NCBI GenBank assembly: GCA_033675545.1
Contig: JAWDGP010003760.1
Coordinates: 962,501-1,026,500 of the forward strand
Source: Elysia crispata
Taxonomy: Eukaryota > Mollusca > Gastropoda > Plakobranchidae
Direction of reading: 5' to 3'
Length of the DNA: 64,000 bases
The translations under genes and the position numbers were made by a program. Numbering within the stretch: position 1 is the stretch's first letter; each line of letters opens with the position of its first letter. This document shows positions 1 through 22,291 of this stretch, piece after piece. The notes below the pieces were generated by a model, which worked only from the letters and a program-made list of their open reading frames with translations, did no database searches and was not told the origin of the DNA.

Positions 1-729
1 GCTTTTCACCTTTCGCACTGATCGTTTCTCATGTTCATATGAACAAATTTTCCTTATTATTTTACTTAAATTCCACTACATATTAATGACACCAAAAATG
101 TTTTTCATGTTTGTTGTTCTGTAAGACAGGATTTTTCATCTGGTATAAAACTGTACTTTGCACGGTATTTTGCAAAATAAATTCAACGTTAAGCAAATTT
201 ACGGTATCTTTATTTTCATTATTGTTTAATACGTGGCCGTAAGGAGTCCGTTGTTTTGAAATTAATTATAATCGTACTTTAAATTGAATCAAAAAATGGC
301 GTCTCTATCAATTTATCCCTGCTGACTATAGAATCCATGTAGCACATCAAATTCAACACAAATCATGCACGCACACGCATACACAATCAGCATGATAATT
401 ATATTAGCACAACTGTTTCAGGTGATAATAAGAAACTATTTGCTGCTCCCTATTCTTGAAAGTCTCTGTCTATTTCAAGCTTAATTTCCACAAACCTTTT
501 ATCAAACAAACTCTAGTCATCACCAAGATAATTCTACTGGACCGTCGTGATGTAACACAACATGCCGTAATCAGGCATCCACGATGAAAGTCATCTAGCA
601 GCAGGGCCTAGACCTTCCGCATTTGCATTCACAATAACTTTCAACTGAAGACCTCAAAACCCTGTGCGAATAATCTGTAAAAATTTTGTGAGGACCAATG
701 CTGATAAGTTAACTTTTTAACGTTATTTA
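1..729. other. Intergenic, no gene seen
   Basis: AT-rich sequence with no long open frame, no recognisable exon and no tandem array. It ends at the TA target site of the transposon that begins at 732. Confidence 0.6.
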
Positions 730-845
730 TACGAGGGCATATTGATAAGTTTTGCCTCCAAGTCCATAACTTTGGAAATAATGAAGACAAACAAATGATA
801 CTTACACCAAATGAAAGGTCATTTTATTTAGCACCAGATGACATA

Positions 846-1152
846 TCATTTTTCAACATAATCACCGTCCCGTTCGATACAGAGCCGCCACCGACGGACG
901 ACCTGTTGGATGCCGTCAGCGAAGAAGTCAGCAGTCTTGTCTCTGCACCAAGAAAGAACAGCATTCTTCACATCTTCGTCTGTCTCGTAACGGTTGCCCT
1001 TGAGGTAATCCTTGAGTTTTGGAAAAAGGAAGAAATCGCTCGGAGCAAGATCTGGGCTATAAGGCGGGTGCGGTAATGTCCGGAGGCCTAAACGATCTAA
1101 AGCCGTGCGAGTTTCCAAACTTGTGTGAGGGCGAGCGTTGTCGTGATGGATG
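846..1152 (-). pseudogene. Mariner transposase C-terminal fragment (left arm)
   Basis: The minus strand encodes the C-terminal half of a DD34D mariner transposase. It contains HHDNARPH with the second catalytic aspartate, then PYSPDLAPSDFFLFPKLK with the third, and 34 residues lie between the two aspartates. The frame stops at 846 after a normal-looking C-terminus. The N-terminal helix-turn-helix DNA-binding part and the first catalytic aspartate are missing. The open frame continues upstream to 1331 only because it reads antisense through the right arm, so the real transposase homology ends near 1152. It cannot make an active enzyme. Confidence 0.85.
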
Positions 1153-1367
1153 ATGGTGCTTCTCACGATCTTTTGGGACAGTGAGGGGTGGTTCACACAG
1201 AATTTTTGGAACAAGGCAACACCGTGAATTCTACGAAATATGTGAACACACTGGAGAAACTGAAAGCGAGGTTGCGACGGGTAAGGAGTGAGAAAGTTTC
1301 CATCATCCATCACGACAACGCTCGCCCTCACACAAGTTTGGAAACTCGCACGGTTTTAGATTGTTTA

Positions 1368-2213
1368 TGCGGGCCCTCCACTACGCAGATCTATCGTCAA
1401 GCCATACGATCAGGCGTAGCTTGACGATAGATCCCCATTGTGTGGGGCGAAATCGTATTCAGATTCATCTGAATCCGATGGACAGATCTGAGCCGCTGAG
1501 ATATCAAGCAGTGCTTGATATTTTCAGATTGGTCGTCAGTCAGCTTAGGCGGGACGAAAAAAAGTGGAGTAAAAATTGTTGAATTTTGCAAATCTGACTT
1601 CAGAATCGAATTCTCCGTCGAATTTCCATGTAGAATGATACTAAATAACAAGGGCTTACGCATTTAATATTGTGGTTTTTATTTTAATTCTGCTCGCCGC
1701 GATTTCTTTTTCACCTAGTAGGGCGGGATAGGTCCTAGGCTCTTGTTGGGGATGTGATTAGGTCAAGGTTACCGCCAGTCACCATTTCAAGCAAAGTATG
1801 GTAGGTCTCGTCATCCATTCGCATATAATTATGGAAATCTGATGGATATGTTCTTAACTCTGACAGTAAATTTATGTGAGTGTGTTTATCTCTATCCAAA
1901 AGCCATTTCTTCACCCATTCTGCTCTTCTCTTCTTCTTCTTCTTCACATTCAACTTGTTGAGACAAAGAGCTAGAACCGCAAGTTCAACTTTACGCTTAG
2001 AAGGCATTGTGGCATTTGGGGAGGGGATCTAAATAGCTCAGTACAACTTCTCGATCCCTAGGCTTTGTGGGCCTTGTGCCTGCACGGTGAAGGCCTGATG
2101 GTCGATCTGACTAATGTGGAGACACATTATCGTCTGTCCGTTTGAATCAGTTCAAACATCAGATGGCTTGATCGTATGGCTTGACGATAGATCTGCGTAG
2201 TGGAGGGCCCGCA
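1368..2213. mobile_element. PIF/Harbinger-like element inserted in the mariner
   Basis: Perfect 45-bp terminal inverted repeats, starting tgcgggccctccactacg at 1368-1412 and complementary at 2169-2213, are flanked by TTA at 1365-1367 and 2214-2216. A 3-bp TWA target duplication is the PIF/Harbinger hallmark. The interior holds the N-terminal part of a Harbinger-type transposase on the minus strand (1735-2007) but no nuclease core, so the 846-bp element is a non-autonomous deletion derivative. Other short inverted repeats occur inside, for example around 1430-1540. Confidence 0.85.
1735..2007 (-). pseudogene. Truncated Harbinger (HARBI1-like) transposase, N-terminal piece
   Basis: This 90-residue frame starts with a lysine/arginine-rich segment, and its second half reads LRTYPSDFHNYMRMDDETYH. 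That resembles the conserved RMDEETYxxLL region just ahead of the DDE nuclease in Harbinger transposases. The frame ends about 15 residues later, before any catalytic aspartate. It sits inside an element with Harbinger-type ends and target duplication, which supports the assignment independently. It lacks nuclease activity and is at best a remnant. Confidence 0.75.
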
Positions 2214-2575
2214 TTAGGCCTCCGGACATTACCGCACCCGCCTTATAGCCCAGATCTTGCTCCGAGCGATTTCTCCCTTTTTCCAAAACTCAAGGATTAC
2301 CTCAAGGGCAACCGTTACGAGACAGACGAAGATGTGAAGAATGCTGTTCTTTCTTGGTGCAGAGACAAGACTGCTGACTTCTTCGCTGACGGCATCCAAC
2401 AGGTCGTCCGTCGGTGACGGCTCTGTATCGAACGGGACGGTGATTAGGTTGAAAAATGATATGTCATCTGGTGCTAAATAAAGTGACCTTTCATTTGGTG
2501 TAAGTATCATTTGTTTGTCTTCATTATTTCCAAAGTTATGGACTTGGAGGCAAAACTTATCAATATGCCCTCGTA

Positions 2576-3300
2576 TTTGCGGCAATTATGTCTGATGTCA
2601 TTTATTGATATTCTACTCTCACCTCCATTGGCCAAAATCAAAAATGTTTTTGAAATCTTCAAAAGTTCTTTCGTTATTTATATAAAGTCTAAAGTGCGCT
2701 TAGGTCTTTAATGATTTATTTTCTCTGTTTTGATGACTAAACTGTAAGATTACCACTTTATTATTTTCAGAATTATACACATGTCTACATAATTTGTACC
2801 AGCATTCCTACTATTATAGTTATTTAACATTTTTCTTACAACAGTTACGGCCCTCATGGTTATGGTTTTTTCTTTTTTAAGAAAATATTTTGATTTGTAT
2901 CGAGTCTAAATCTACCCCACTTCCTTCTTCATAAGAAAGATGTGAAGCTACATAATATACAGCGTCAAGATGTTTTGACTTGGCATTTAAAATTTCACAT
3001 AAAAGTGAATTGGTCTATGCATATCTCTGACATGGAATAATTCTCTTATTTCTTTTTCTACCATATAAGCTCTCATGAAAGGCTTAAAAGCTTTAAGGGC
3101 GATGAAATTTTTTAGTAATTCATGAAACTAAACTACAATTATGAGTAATCATAATAATAAAAACAAGAACAATCGATGACGATGACCGTGAATTTCATTA
3201 TAATCCTTTTTATTATTAAAATTATTATATTTTTATTTTTATTAAATTCAAAATGATACTAATAACAAAAACACCAACAACAGCTACAACAAAAAGAAAA
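2576..3300. other. Intergenic, AT-rich, no gene seen
   Basis: Flank between the mariner composite and the GAA tract. No exon-like open frame or repeat unit is visible. It becomes increasingly A/T-rich towards 3200-3260. Confidence 0.5.
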
Positions 3301-3308
3301 TGAGGAAC

Positions 3309-3379
3309 GAGAAGAAGAAGAAGAAGAAGAAGAAGAAGAAGAAGAAGAAGAAGAAGAAGAAGAAGAAGAAGAAGAAGAA

Positions 3380-3410
<31 letters not shown>

Positions 3411-3995
3411 AAGAAGAAGAAGAAGAAGAAGAAGGAGGAGGAGGAGGAGGAAGAGGAGGAGGAGGAGGAGGACGAGTAGGAGAAGAAGAAGTAGAAGAAG
3501 TAGAAGAAGAAGAAGAAGAAGAAGAAGAAGAAGAAGAAGAAGAAGAAGAAGAAGAGGAGGAGGAGGAGGAGGAGGAGGAGGAGGAGGAGGAGGAAGAAGA
3601 AGAAGAAGAAGAAGAAGAAGAAGAAGAAGAAGAAGAAGAAGAAGAAGAAGAAGAAGAAGAAGAAGAAGAAGAAGAAGAAGAAGAAGAAGAAGAAGAAGAA
3701 GAAGAAGAAGAAGAAGAAGAAGAAGAAGAAGAAGAAGAAGAAGAAGAAGAAGAAGAAGAAGAAGAAGAAGAAGAAGAAGAAGAGGAAGGGGAATGGGAAG
3801 GGGAAGGGGAAGAAGAAGAAGAAGAAGAAGAAGAAGAAGAAGAAGAAGAAGAAGAAGAAGAAGAAGAAGAAGAAGAAGAAGAAGAAGAAGAAGAAATAGA
3901 AGAAGAAGAAGAAGAAAAGAGACAGAAGAAAAAGAAGAAGTAGAAGAAGTAGAAGAAGAAAAAGAGAGGAAGGGAGAGAAGGAAGAAGTTCAACA
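3309..3995. repeat. GAA/GAG purine tract (about 0.7 kb)
   Basis: The plus strand is almost purely purine. GAA arrays alternate with GAG/GGA blocks (3434-3480, 3553-3592) and an interruption of ggaagggga type at 3783-3810. The longest uninterrupted GAA run is about 190 bp (3592-3782, about 63 units). Open frames on both strands across it, giving polyserine or polyarginine, come from the repeat and are not genes. Confidence 0.95.
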
Positions 3996-6385
<2,390 letters not shown>

Positions 6386-6599
6386 TTAATGAAGAACATG
6401 GTGCTGGAAATTACGCTTCATTATCTTTGCCGCTCTGAATGGAAATCTATTACATTAAGAAAATAAATGTTTTTTTTAAGAATAAGAATTTTTAGTGCTT
6501 AATTAGGTACACACTTCCTTTTCAGTCATGTTAAGATCAGATAAGATAAGATATACTTTATTCATCCCTCCTGTGAAAATTTGAAAATTGACATGCCTA

Positions 6600-6696
6600 T
6601 TAACATAAAAAGTCATAAATTCATATGATAAAAATCCAGGTGTATATATAAATAAACCTAGATTTTTATCATACGTACTTATGACTTTTTATGTTA
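6600..6696. repeat. Imperfect inverted repeat, about 36-bp arms
   Basis: The left arm begins taacataaaaagtcata and the right arm ends tatgactttttatgtta. The inner parts (gataaaaatc and gatttttatc) also pair. The arms are separated by about 20 bp. Just upstream, gataagataagatatactttattcatccc at 6541-6570 resembles 3' tails of invertebrate non-LTR retrotransposons, so this may be a small hairpin element inserted in or derived from such a tail. Confidence 0.6.
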
Positions 6697-6757
6697 GACT
6701 CTACATTGATCAGAACAATTATCTATGCTTTGACGGAGATGACATGGCGACTATGTC

Positions 6758-6790
6758 TCCCTAGACCCTATTCCATAGGGGTCTCTGGGA
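6758..6790. promoter_or_regulatory. Hairpin just downstream of the ten-cysteine exon stop codon
   Basis: Positions 6758-6790 fold back: tccc pairs with ggga, and accctat pairs with atagggt around a tcc loop, with a small internal loop. On the minus strand this lies about 27-59 nt after the stop codon of the frame at 6817-7155, so it would be in the 3' untranslated region. A function is not shown. Confidence 0.35.
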
Positions 6791-6816
6791 ACTAAAAAAG
6801 GTCAGCGACTACTGAT

Positions 6817-7155
6817 TCAGCCAATGGCAGGAATACAGAAGCCTCGAGGCCCGTGCTGTGGATGTGAGTCCCCTGAGTTTATGGCCAGACAATGATACGA
6901 ATAAGCGCAAGGGCAAAGATCAGACTTCCTCCACACACCCTGGTAGCGCGTTTGTCCGTTCATCAACTCCTGTGTGTAACACGAATCGAATGCGCCGCCA
7001 GTTTTGCTGCAAAGACCCCTCAAACAGCATCCTGAAACGCCAAGGCAATCGGACGCAGCTTTGCACTCTAGGCTCCTTGGAAGAGGAGTCGCATCTAGCG
7101 CAGGAGGACTCATATTGTCGGAGAGCTGTAGCGCCATGGATGTGAACGGCTTTCC
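6817..7155 (-). CDS. Prokineticin/astakine-like ten-cysteine domain, terminal exon (partial gene)
   Basis: The frame contains ten cysteines spaced C-x5-C-x5-CC-x4-C-x9-C-x21-C-P-C-x5-C-x16-C. This is close to the AVIT/prokineticin and invertebrate astakine pattern, including the CPC signature, the x9 and x5 gaps, and the DC...GCC start (SDCLGVSGCC). Prokineticins and astakines are secreted cytokine-like proteins; astakines act on blood-cell proliferation in invertebrates. The related Dickkopf and colipase folds share the ten-cysteine plan. The frame is open from 7281. I place the exon start at 7155, after cttccag, because it is the best acceptor nearby; a methionine at 7137 could also start it. 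No signal peptide is encoded here, so one or more upstream exons on the minus strand are needed. I did not find them convincingly: a hydrophobic frame at 8798-8983 is a weak candidate. The frame ends 4 residues after the last cysteine. Confidence 0.6.
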   Translation of the reverse strand, partial: GKPFTSMALQLSDNMSPPALDATPLPRSLECKAASDCLGVSGCCLRGLCSKTGGAFDSCYTQELMNGQTRYQGVWRKSDLCPCAYSYHCLAINSGDSHPQHGPRGFCIPAIG

Positions 7156-7281
7156 CTGGAAGATTGATCCGGTTTGGCCTAGGTTTGTGTTTGATTTGGT
7201 CTTAATGGTGTGCCAAAACTTTCGTTCGACATGTTGGCAGCTAGCAAGATTCTGGGTGAATAAATGTCGATTGCAAAACCA

Positions 7282-10200
7282 TTAGTTATAGACATAAGCC
7301 TGTCCAGTTCTAGAACTAATAGAAAAAAGGAATTTAAAAAAAAATGTAGAAATGGAAGAGTTGGAAATGGTTAACGCAGTCAATAATGATGATGATGATA
7401 TTTATTAAAGGTACCAAAAAGCCAAATGTCTTCAACGATACAGATCAAAGCATTAACAAAATATGAAATCCGGTACATTTTTTTGTGTAGCAATGGCCAT
7501 TGACTCCTTATAAAATAGATTGGGCTATTAAAATATGTAAAAACACTGACAATAGTTATACATGTGTATAATCTATGTTCAGGTTATAGCTCTGGTTCGC
7601 ATGATTTATAAATCATTGCAGTAAAAAAGAATGATTGAAATTTTATGAAAACTCTTGTACAGGTGTATTCAGTAAGGGGAAGTTACTCTGAAAACACTGA
7701 TGCAGATCCCGTTTTGATTTCTATCATTGATTTTCCTTAACGTCTGACTCTTTTCTTGACTTATGTTTAAAATGATGACATGCTTGCGGTTTTAAGTCTA
7801 CTAAATACCCGCTAACGTTAAAGCAAGTCAAGAAAATTGTCATCGAAGGATATGTATTTAAAAAAAAATAAAACCCACAGTTTTCACTCGTTCCTTATCA
7901 GGCTATCATTGTAATTAATTTGTCATTATCTTTTTCTTTTGTGTCTATAATACATTTTGTAAAGAAAACAAGTATGACAGAAATCGAATAACAAAACAAA
8001 ACGGGTAAAATTAACTTTTCGATTCTTTATAATTATGGCGCTTCTTTCGTTCCAAAACATTCAAATAAAAGTAATTAAGATATTATTCCGATACAAAAAT
8101 GAAATTGACTATTTTTAATATTTACATACCTGTATTTATTGTTTGTCCAGATTTCTGATATCTCTCTCTATAAAAAAGATCCAGCTGAAAGCATCCAATC
8201 AATTTATCAAAGGAATGAAATAATTATATGTCTTAGTTAAATTCTTCAAGGATTTATCAAAATCAAAATCAGTCTAAAAAATGCCCATAAACAATGTTCA
8301 TCTCAAGACCTTTAGGAAGTAAAATGGTAAAAAAAAATAAAAAAAAAAAATAGTGCCTCTGAAGCTGTGTACAGATTGCACCATCTCTGCACTTACCACG
8401 ACTGTAACCAGCAGTGCCAAACCATTCCACAATATCCACTCATCTTTTGTACATACCATCCTGAAGACAGTGGGGTAAACGAGTTGATGCTATCAATTAA
8501 ATTGAGAAAGGCAGAAACAAACCAATTCGACTCCAAAATAATAGGCTATAGCACAATTTAATATAAAATAAAAAAGAGATAAACTATTCCAAAGTCGCGT
8601 TATTAAGTCATCATTAATAAATAAATTATTTCTTTGGGAATTTGTCATCTTTCACAATGAAAGTTCAACAATGAAAAAGAGAGCAAAATTATTCTTTGTC
8701 GCATCTACCGAACTGTAGAAATATCTCATGGGTTTCACTCCCTTCGATACCTTTTTCAAGATGGATTTGTTTAAAATTACAACAGATATATTTCATTTCA
8801 ATTTACTTGCTCAACACATTTTAAAATCCGTTTTTTTTTCACATTAACTTTGAAATAAAACAACTGACCAGAATTGATTTTTACTAACCTCTTTGACATA
8901 AAGTACCGTTTTATGAGCGAAAGCAAAAGGAAAACAGAGGGCCAGAACACGTTGCAGCCTAGCTTTCTTACAAACGTAGTCAACGGTGCTTGGACCAGGA
9001 AAAGTCACTACAGAATGAACTTTCCTTCAATGTGATGTCTCTCTCCTCCACCTTGATAGACTACTCATGTCAGGTGTCAAGCTGGACGTTCAACATTGAC
9101 GAGGGGGGTCACACGTCGCTAACTTTTTCTTTCTATCATTCCAGCACAAAGGTTTTAGTTGGGAAAAACACCGTAGATAATATGGCATAGCTCAAAAGAT
9201 TTTTTTCTTCTTCGCAGCCTTGACTCTCAGCTTCCACACAATCTCCACGACCCCCCCCCCCCCCAAAGCATTTCCTATAAATAAAGGATGATGTTTGGAC
9301 AGGTGGTTTTAAACAGTAAACCGTTCATTAATCAGTTTTAACAAAAGCTGAACCAAATCAGTAATTTTCTCCTATCGAAAATTTTCAGCCTCCCATCCAC
9401 TTATGTATTTTACTTTAAAACATGATTTTGTGTTCCTTTTCTGTCCTTTTTTCATATTGCTCCTAAAGATAACCCGAGTTAGAATTATTCTTTGTTTTCA
9501 ACTATTCAATTTGAAATTAAAAAAAATATAAATATGTCTGGTACAAAGTGAACAAAAGCAAACCATGAAGGATAAAAATTTCCACATACGAAAATGGAGT
9601 GTCTGCATAGCTTCTAAATCTTTGCTAATATCGTTATAGTTGTAAAAATGTTACACATTGCTATTTCCTTACTATTCTTATAGCCTTCATCTCTTTACGG
9701 TCCATCTATTATCCACCCACCCCTTCGCATTGAATTGAACTGATTTTAATTTCTCCCATCCTCTGTCTTTGAGGATCAATAATAAGTTTCACCTAGAGCT
9801 TCCTTCTAAAAAATGTCTGCATAATTTAACGATTCTATGAATTACGTATGTCTTAGAAATCTACCAAGTTTGTGTGGTATGCGAAATCAATTTCCTCTTC
9901 AAATGTAGAGGAAGAACTAAAAAATACGGCGACTGCCTAATCTCCTTCATGAAAAATCATCGAAGTGCTTTACCACTACCGAGTACAATTATTCTGAATT
10001 TATTATAATTAACAGCAAAACTTTTAAAGCATAATTACTGTCGGAGCTTTTAGACAGATTCGATTTGAATATATTCATTTTAATGAGAACACTTAGTTAT
10101 ATTCTTTCAAATCTTTTGACATATAGAATGTGTAGTAATCACAAAAGAAAATCAAGAAAAAACAAGGTAAACAATAAAAACAACGCTTTGATACACTTGA

Positions 10201-10500
10201 AACAGACATTTGATGAATAAATGATTACAAAAAAAAAGATGCTGAAATGTTTATTTAGAAAGTTTCAAACTTTAAAATTTCGTAATCGAATCCATGAAAG
10301 TTTGAAAAATAGGTATATATGTAACAAAAAAAAAAGGAAAGAAATAAAACGGATTAAAACATCACAGCCATGATAAATCAATATTTAACGATTTCGTTTG
10401 TTTTCCTTTTTCAAAATGGTACTGCAACAGATTATGCCAAGGATTGAAGGAATGAAAATGGAAAAAGGAGAGAGTGCAGAATCAGATAGAAAAAGACGTG
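7282..10500. other. Intergenic or intronic, no confident gene
   Basis: Mostly AT-rich unique sequence. A gatgatgatgatatttatta stretch at 7388-7407 resembles a retroposon tail. A C homopolymer lies near 9250-9263. GC content rises at 8930-9180 without a convincing exon. It may be the upstream intron of the ten-cysteine gene. Confidence 0.4.
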
Positions 10501-10501
10501 T

Positions 10502-10668
<167 letters not shown>

Positions 10669-13165
10669 CTTACAATCAGTACGTAGGATGTCCAAGTCAT
10701 AGTTAAATTATGTGTGAGTTCTGATTCGCAAACTAATTCGTGGCGTGCAATGCCTAACATAATATGCAGGGAACTGATTTTCAAATTTTCTCGGGCGTTC
10801 AGTGTCACTTTCCCAAAATGTATTTTACGAAAACAATCCTCTGTCTCTATGTTTCATCAGTTGCTCTCACCTGGATCAACATAGTTTCATTAAACTCACA
10901 AGTACGGTCACCATCCCAACATCATGAAGTGACAATCAGGGCACGCAACATAAGGGTGACCATCATAAAGTACATTAGTATAGAGGATTTTTTTTCCCGC
11001 CCTATTGTTTATCTAAGTCATATGTTCATATTCAAATGAACGCAGAAGTTTAACTAATTTTCAAAATCTGATATGATGAGCGAATAAGATTAAGGTTTGA
11101 AGACTTGTGGGTTAACTATGGGCCCAAGGCTTACTGTGTCAAGACACTGAAAAAAATGATAAATGGTGCTTTTGACTCATCCTAGTCGGAATTCTTTCAA
11201 ATCAGTTTTCTTTCTTTGGCTAATCCATTTTGGCCTTCAAGGAGTAAAAGGTCACCTGAGGCCAAGGCTCACGTGGTAAAATTGTCTTTAACCAAATTTA
11301 ACACTAGGAAGTGCTTAGCTTTGAAAAAAGAGTGTAACTTAAGTTGTCTTGCTAGCTCTAAAATCCATTTTGGATTATAAGAATAATGAAGATCCGCTTT
11401 TACAAAAACACAACCACTCATGTTTTCATTTTTTTTCAACCCTTGTGCAGATAGTAGAGACAATTATTTCTTTGTTTATTGTACAATGGCATACTTAATA
11501 TTCAAATTTAAAATATGAATTTAAAAAAAAGTGAGAAGTATAAGTAAACCATTATTGTCAAAGGATATTCTTACTTCCTGGCTATATTGAACATAAACTT
11601 AGAATCGCAATAACAAAATGGTGTATTTAAGGTAAATGTTATATACAAATATATCAAAGAGTAAAAAATAGTATAAATCTATAACAACAAAAGTATTGCG
11701 AGAGCAACAATAAGATAGAGGATGTAATCACTAAAGGCCGCTGTGTTAATACTCCTTATTGGTGGTTTCAGCCGTTATCTCCAGGTTAGATTTTGTACAT
11801 TAAGACCTAAATCCAGTCAAAATGGACCCATTTTTCCCACATATGTCAGTTTTTACCCTGAGATTCATTATCAAAATAGCTTGTGGGATTAGTAATGGTA
11901 CTAGAGGAACGGAAAAGGAAAGGCAGTTGTGTTTCCTCCAGTAAATCTTTTTCTAGGTATAAGAAATTCAAAACATGCATTAAAATAAATTAAAACTATG
12001 TCATTACCCGAAACGATCCAAGCATCCTCTCTTCACATTGAAATTACTCGTATACATTTTAACTGCAATTGAAAAAGCTTATTTCAATACTTCAAAATCA
12101 GAGGTCATGCTCTCTAATACTAGAGGACACAATTAAACTATACACTAATGCTATTTTTAGTTAAGTGAGTACTTTGCCCAGGGTGATGGCTCTTTTCTTT
12201 TTTTTTTTTTTTAGGTTTTGACTACCTTCAATACTTTAAAGAAGTAAACCAAAAGAGGTTGGAAGCTTCTGCATCTTTTTCCACGTCAAATAGATCAAAG
12301 ACAAAGCACGCATCGTAGAAACTGAGGATGAGAGAAGAGCGTATTACAAACATTACATCATAATATTGTAATTGAATTCAAAACCCTAGTCCACCCTGTA
12401 CATCCAACGAATAAGGCAGAATCGGACAAAAAAGTGCTTGAGTATTTTATTTCATTGTCAAAACTTTGATCCACATCTATTAATAATGAAGCTAGACGAA
12501 AAATGAGGACCATTTAACCGAGCATTTTTAGACCACCTAGACATGTCAAATTAGGATCAAAGTTGTTAATTGTCGTAAAGATTGTAGTGGTAATATTATT
12601 TTTCACCAATTTTTTGGAAAATTTAAACAAAAATGATTTTTTAATTTTCTTAAAAGAAAAAGGTGAAAGTGCGACCATTTTATAAGCCTATTTAATTCAC
12701 ACAAGCAGCACAGCTCCAGCAAATTGACACCAGAATCTCATTCATCAAATGGGTTTTTCAGCTTGTGGTATTGATACCTGTTACTTCTATAAATGTGCAA
12801 AGTTAAATTTTTATGTCCCGAATAAGATAAAATATTTCTGGAAAATGCTTTGAGGTAGAGATGCTGCGTACTAAGAAATAAAGGAATAGAAAAAAAAAAG
12901 CGTTAAAAAAAATAATACACAAACAGCAACTTCGTGCAACCTCTCGTTTCTCCCAATACATCTACATGCAGATCGTTCGATCGTGCAGGATTTCTCTTGT
13001 GCTGAACCAAAGTCTACAGAGATGAACTTTGGCTTAGCTCGATATTATTTTTCTGTTGCTCTCCATGGGTCTAAGCGGATCAGTTATAAAGTCGAAGAAG
13101 TTGAAGGATTACAGGTAAAAACCGATCAATATGAGAATTAATGAAATCTAAGAAATGTCAGTCTC
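10669..13165. other. No gene identified; may hold the last exon of the EF-hand gene
   Basis: AT-rich sequence without a recognisable conserved exon. The minus-strand penta-EF-hand gene still needs a short last exon (about 8 codons in the family), and it could lie here or further left. Nothing was decisive. Confidence 0.4.
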
Positions 13166-13366
13166 TCATAATTTAAGTTCCCAAGAGCGATTTTTTTCAA
13201 ACATGCACCTTAGAGGGCGCAGGCACATCGGTGCTGCTTTCCCTGATATATACAAGTAGCTGGATGCTTGCAAAGCAGGCAAACGTGAATATGCGAGGCA
13301 TGTGGCCTGAATCAAACCAATAACCTGCCTAAAAGACTCATGAAATATGAGCTGTCCCTTTGGAAA

Positions 13367-14102
<736 letters not shown>

Positions 14103-14113
14103 GTAACTCGTAC

Positions 14114-22274
<8,161 letters not shown>

Positions 22275-22291
22275 GATGAAGAGTGATTAAT

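Larger units (their letters stand above)
1188..2454 (+). pseudogene. Mariner transposase C-terminal fragment (right arm), interrupted
   Basis: The plus-strand copy keeps somewhat more of the middle of the transposase: the stretch before the second catalytic aspartate reads as mariner (LEQGNTVNSTKYVNTLEKLK), followed by HHDNARPH. It is interrupted at 1368-2213 by a Harbinger-like insertion and resumes at 2217 with the PHPPYSPDLAPSDF motif. Besides the insertion there is a nonsense change at about 2415, where the left arm has a tryptophan codon (tgg to tga). It is dead as a gene. Removing the insertion and one TTA restores collinearity with the left arm, which shows that the insertion came later. 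Confidence 0.8.
732..2573. mobile_element. Composite fold-back mariner element (two inverted 3' halves)
   Basis: The two ends are perfect inverted copies: cgagggcatattgataag starts at 732 and its complement ends at 2573, and both are flanked by TA (730-731 and 2574-2575), the mariner target duplication. The left arm (about 732-1152) carries the 3' half of a mariner transposase on the minus strand. The right arm (about 1155-1367 plus 2217-2573) carries the same 3' half on the plus strand. The arms match over about 420 bp with few differences. The 5' end of the original transposon is absent, so this is a tail-out dimer of 3' halves, not an intact element. The right arm is split by a second transposon at 1368-2213. 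TA duplications at both outer ends suggest that the dimer moved as a unit, which is inference. Confidence 0.85.

Noticed and set aside
3259-3993. 244-residue polyserine frame and overlapping polyarginine frame
   Set aside because: Direct translation of the GAA/GAG tract; no conserved domain or non-repeat core.
9910-9930. Possible terminal exon of the EF-hand gene (minus strand, FFLYI then stop after a T-rich acceptor)
   Set aside because: Too short and not close enough to the family C-terminus to separate from chance.
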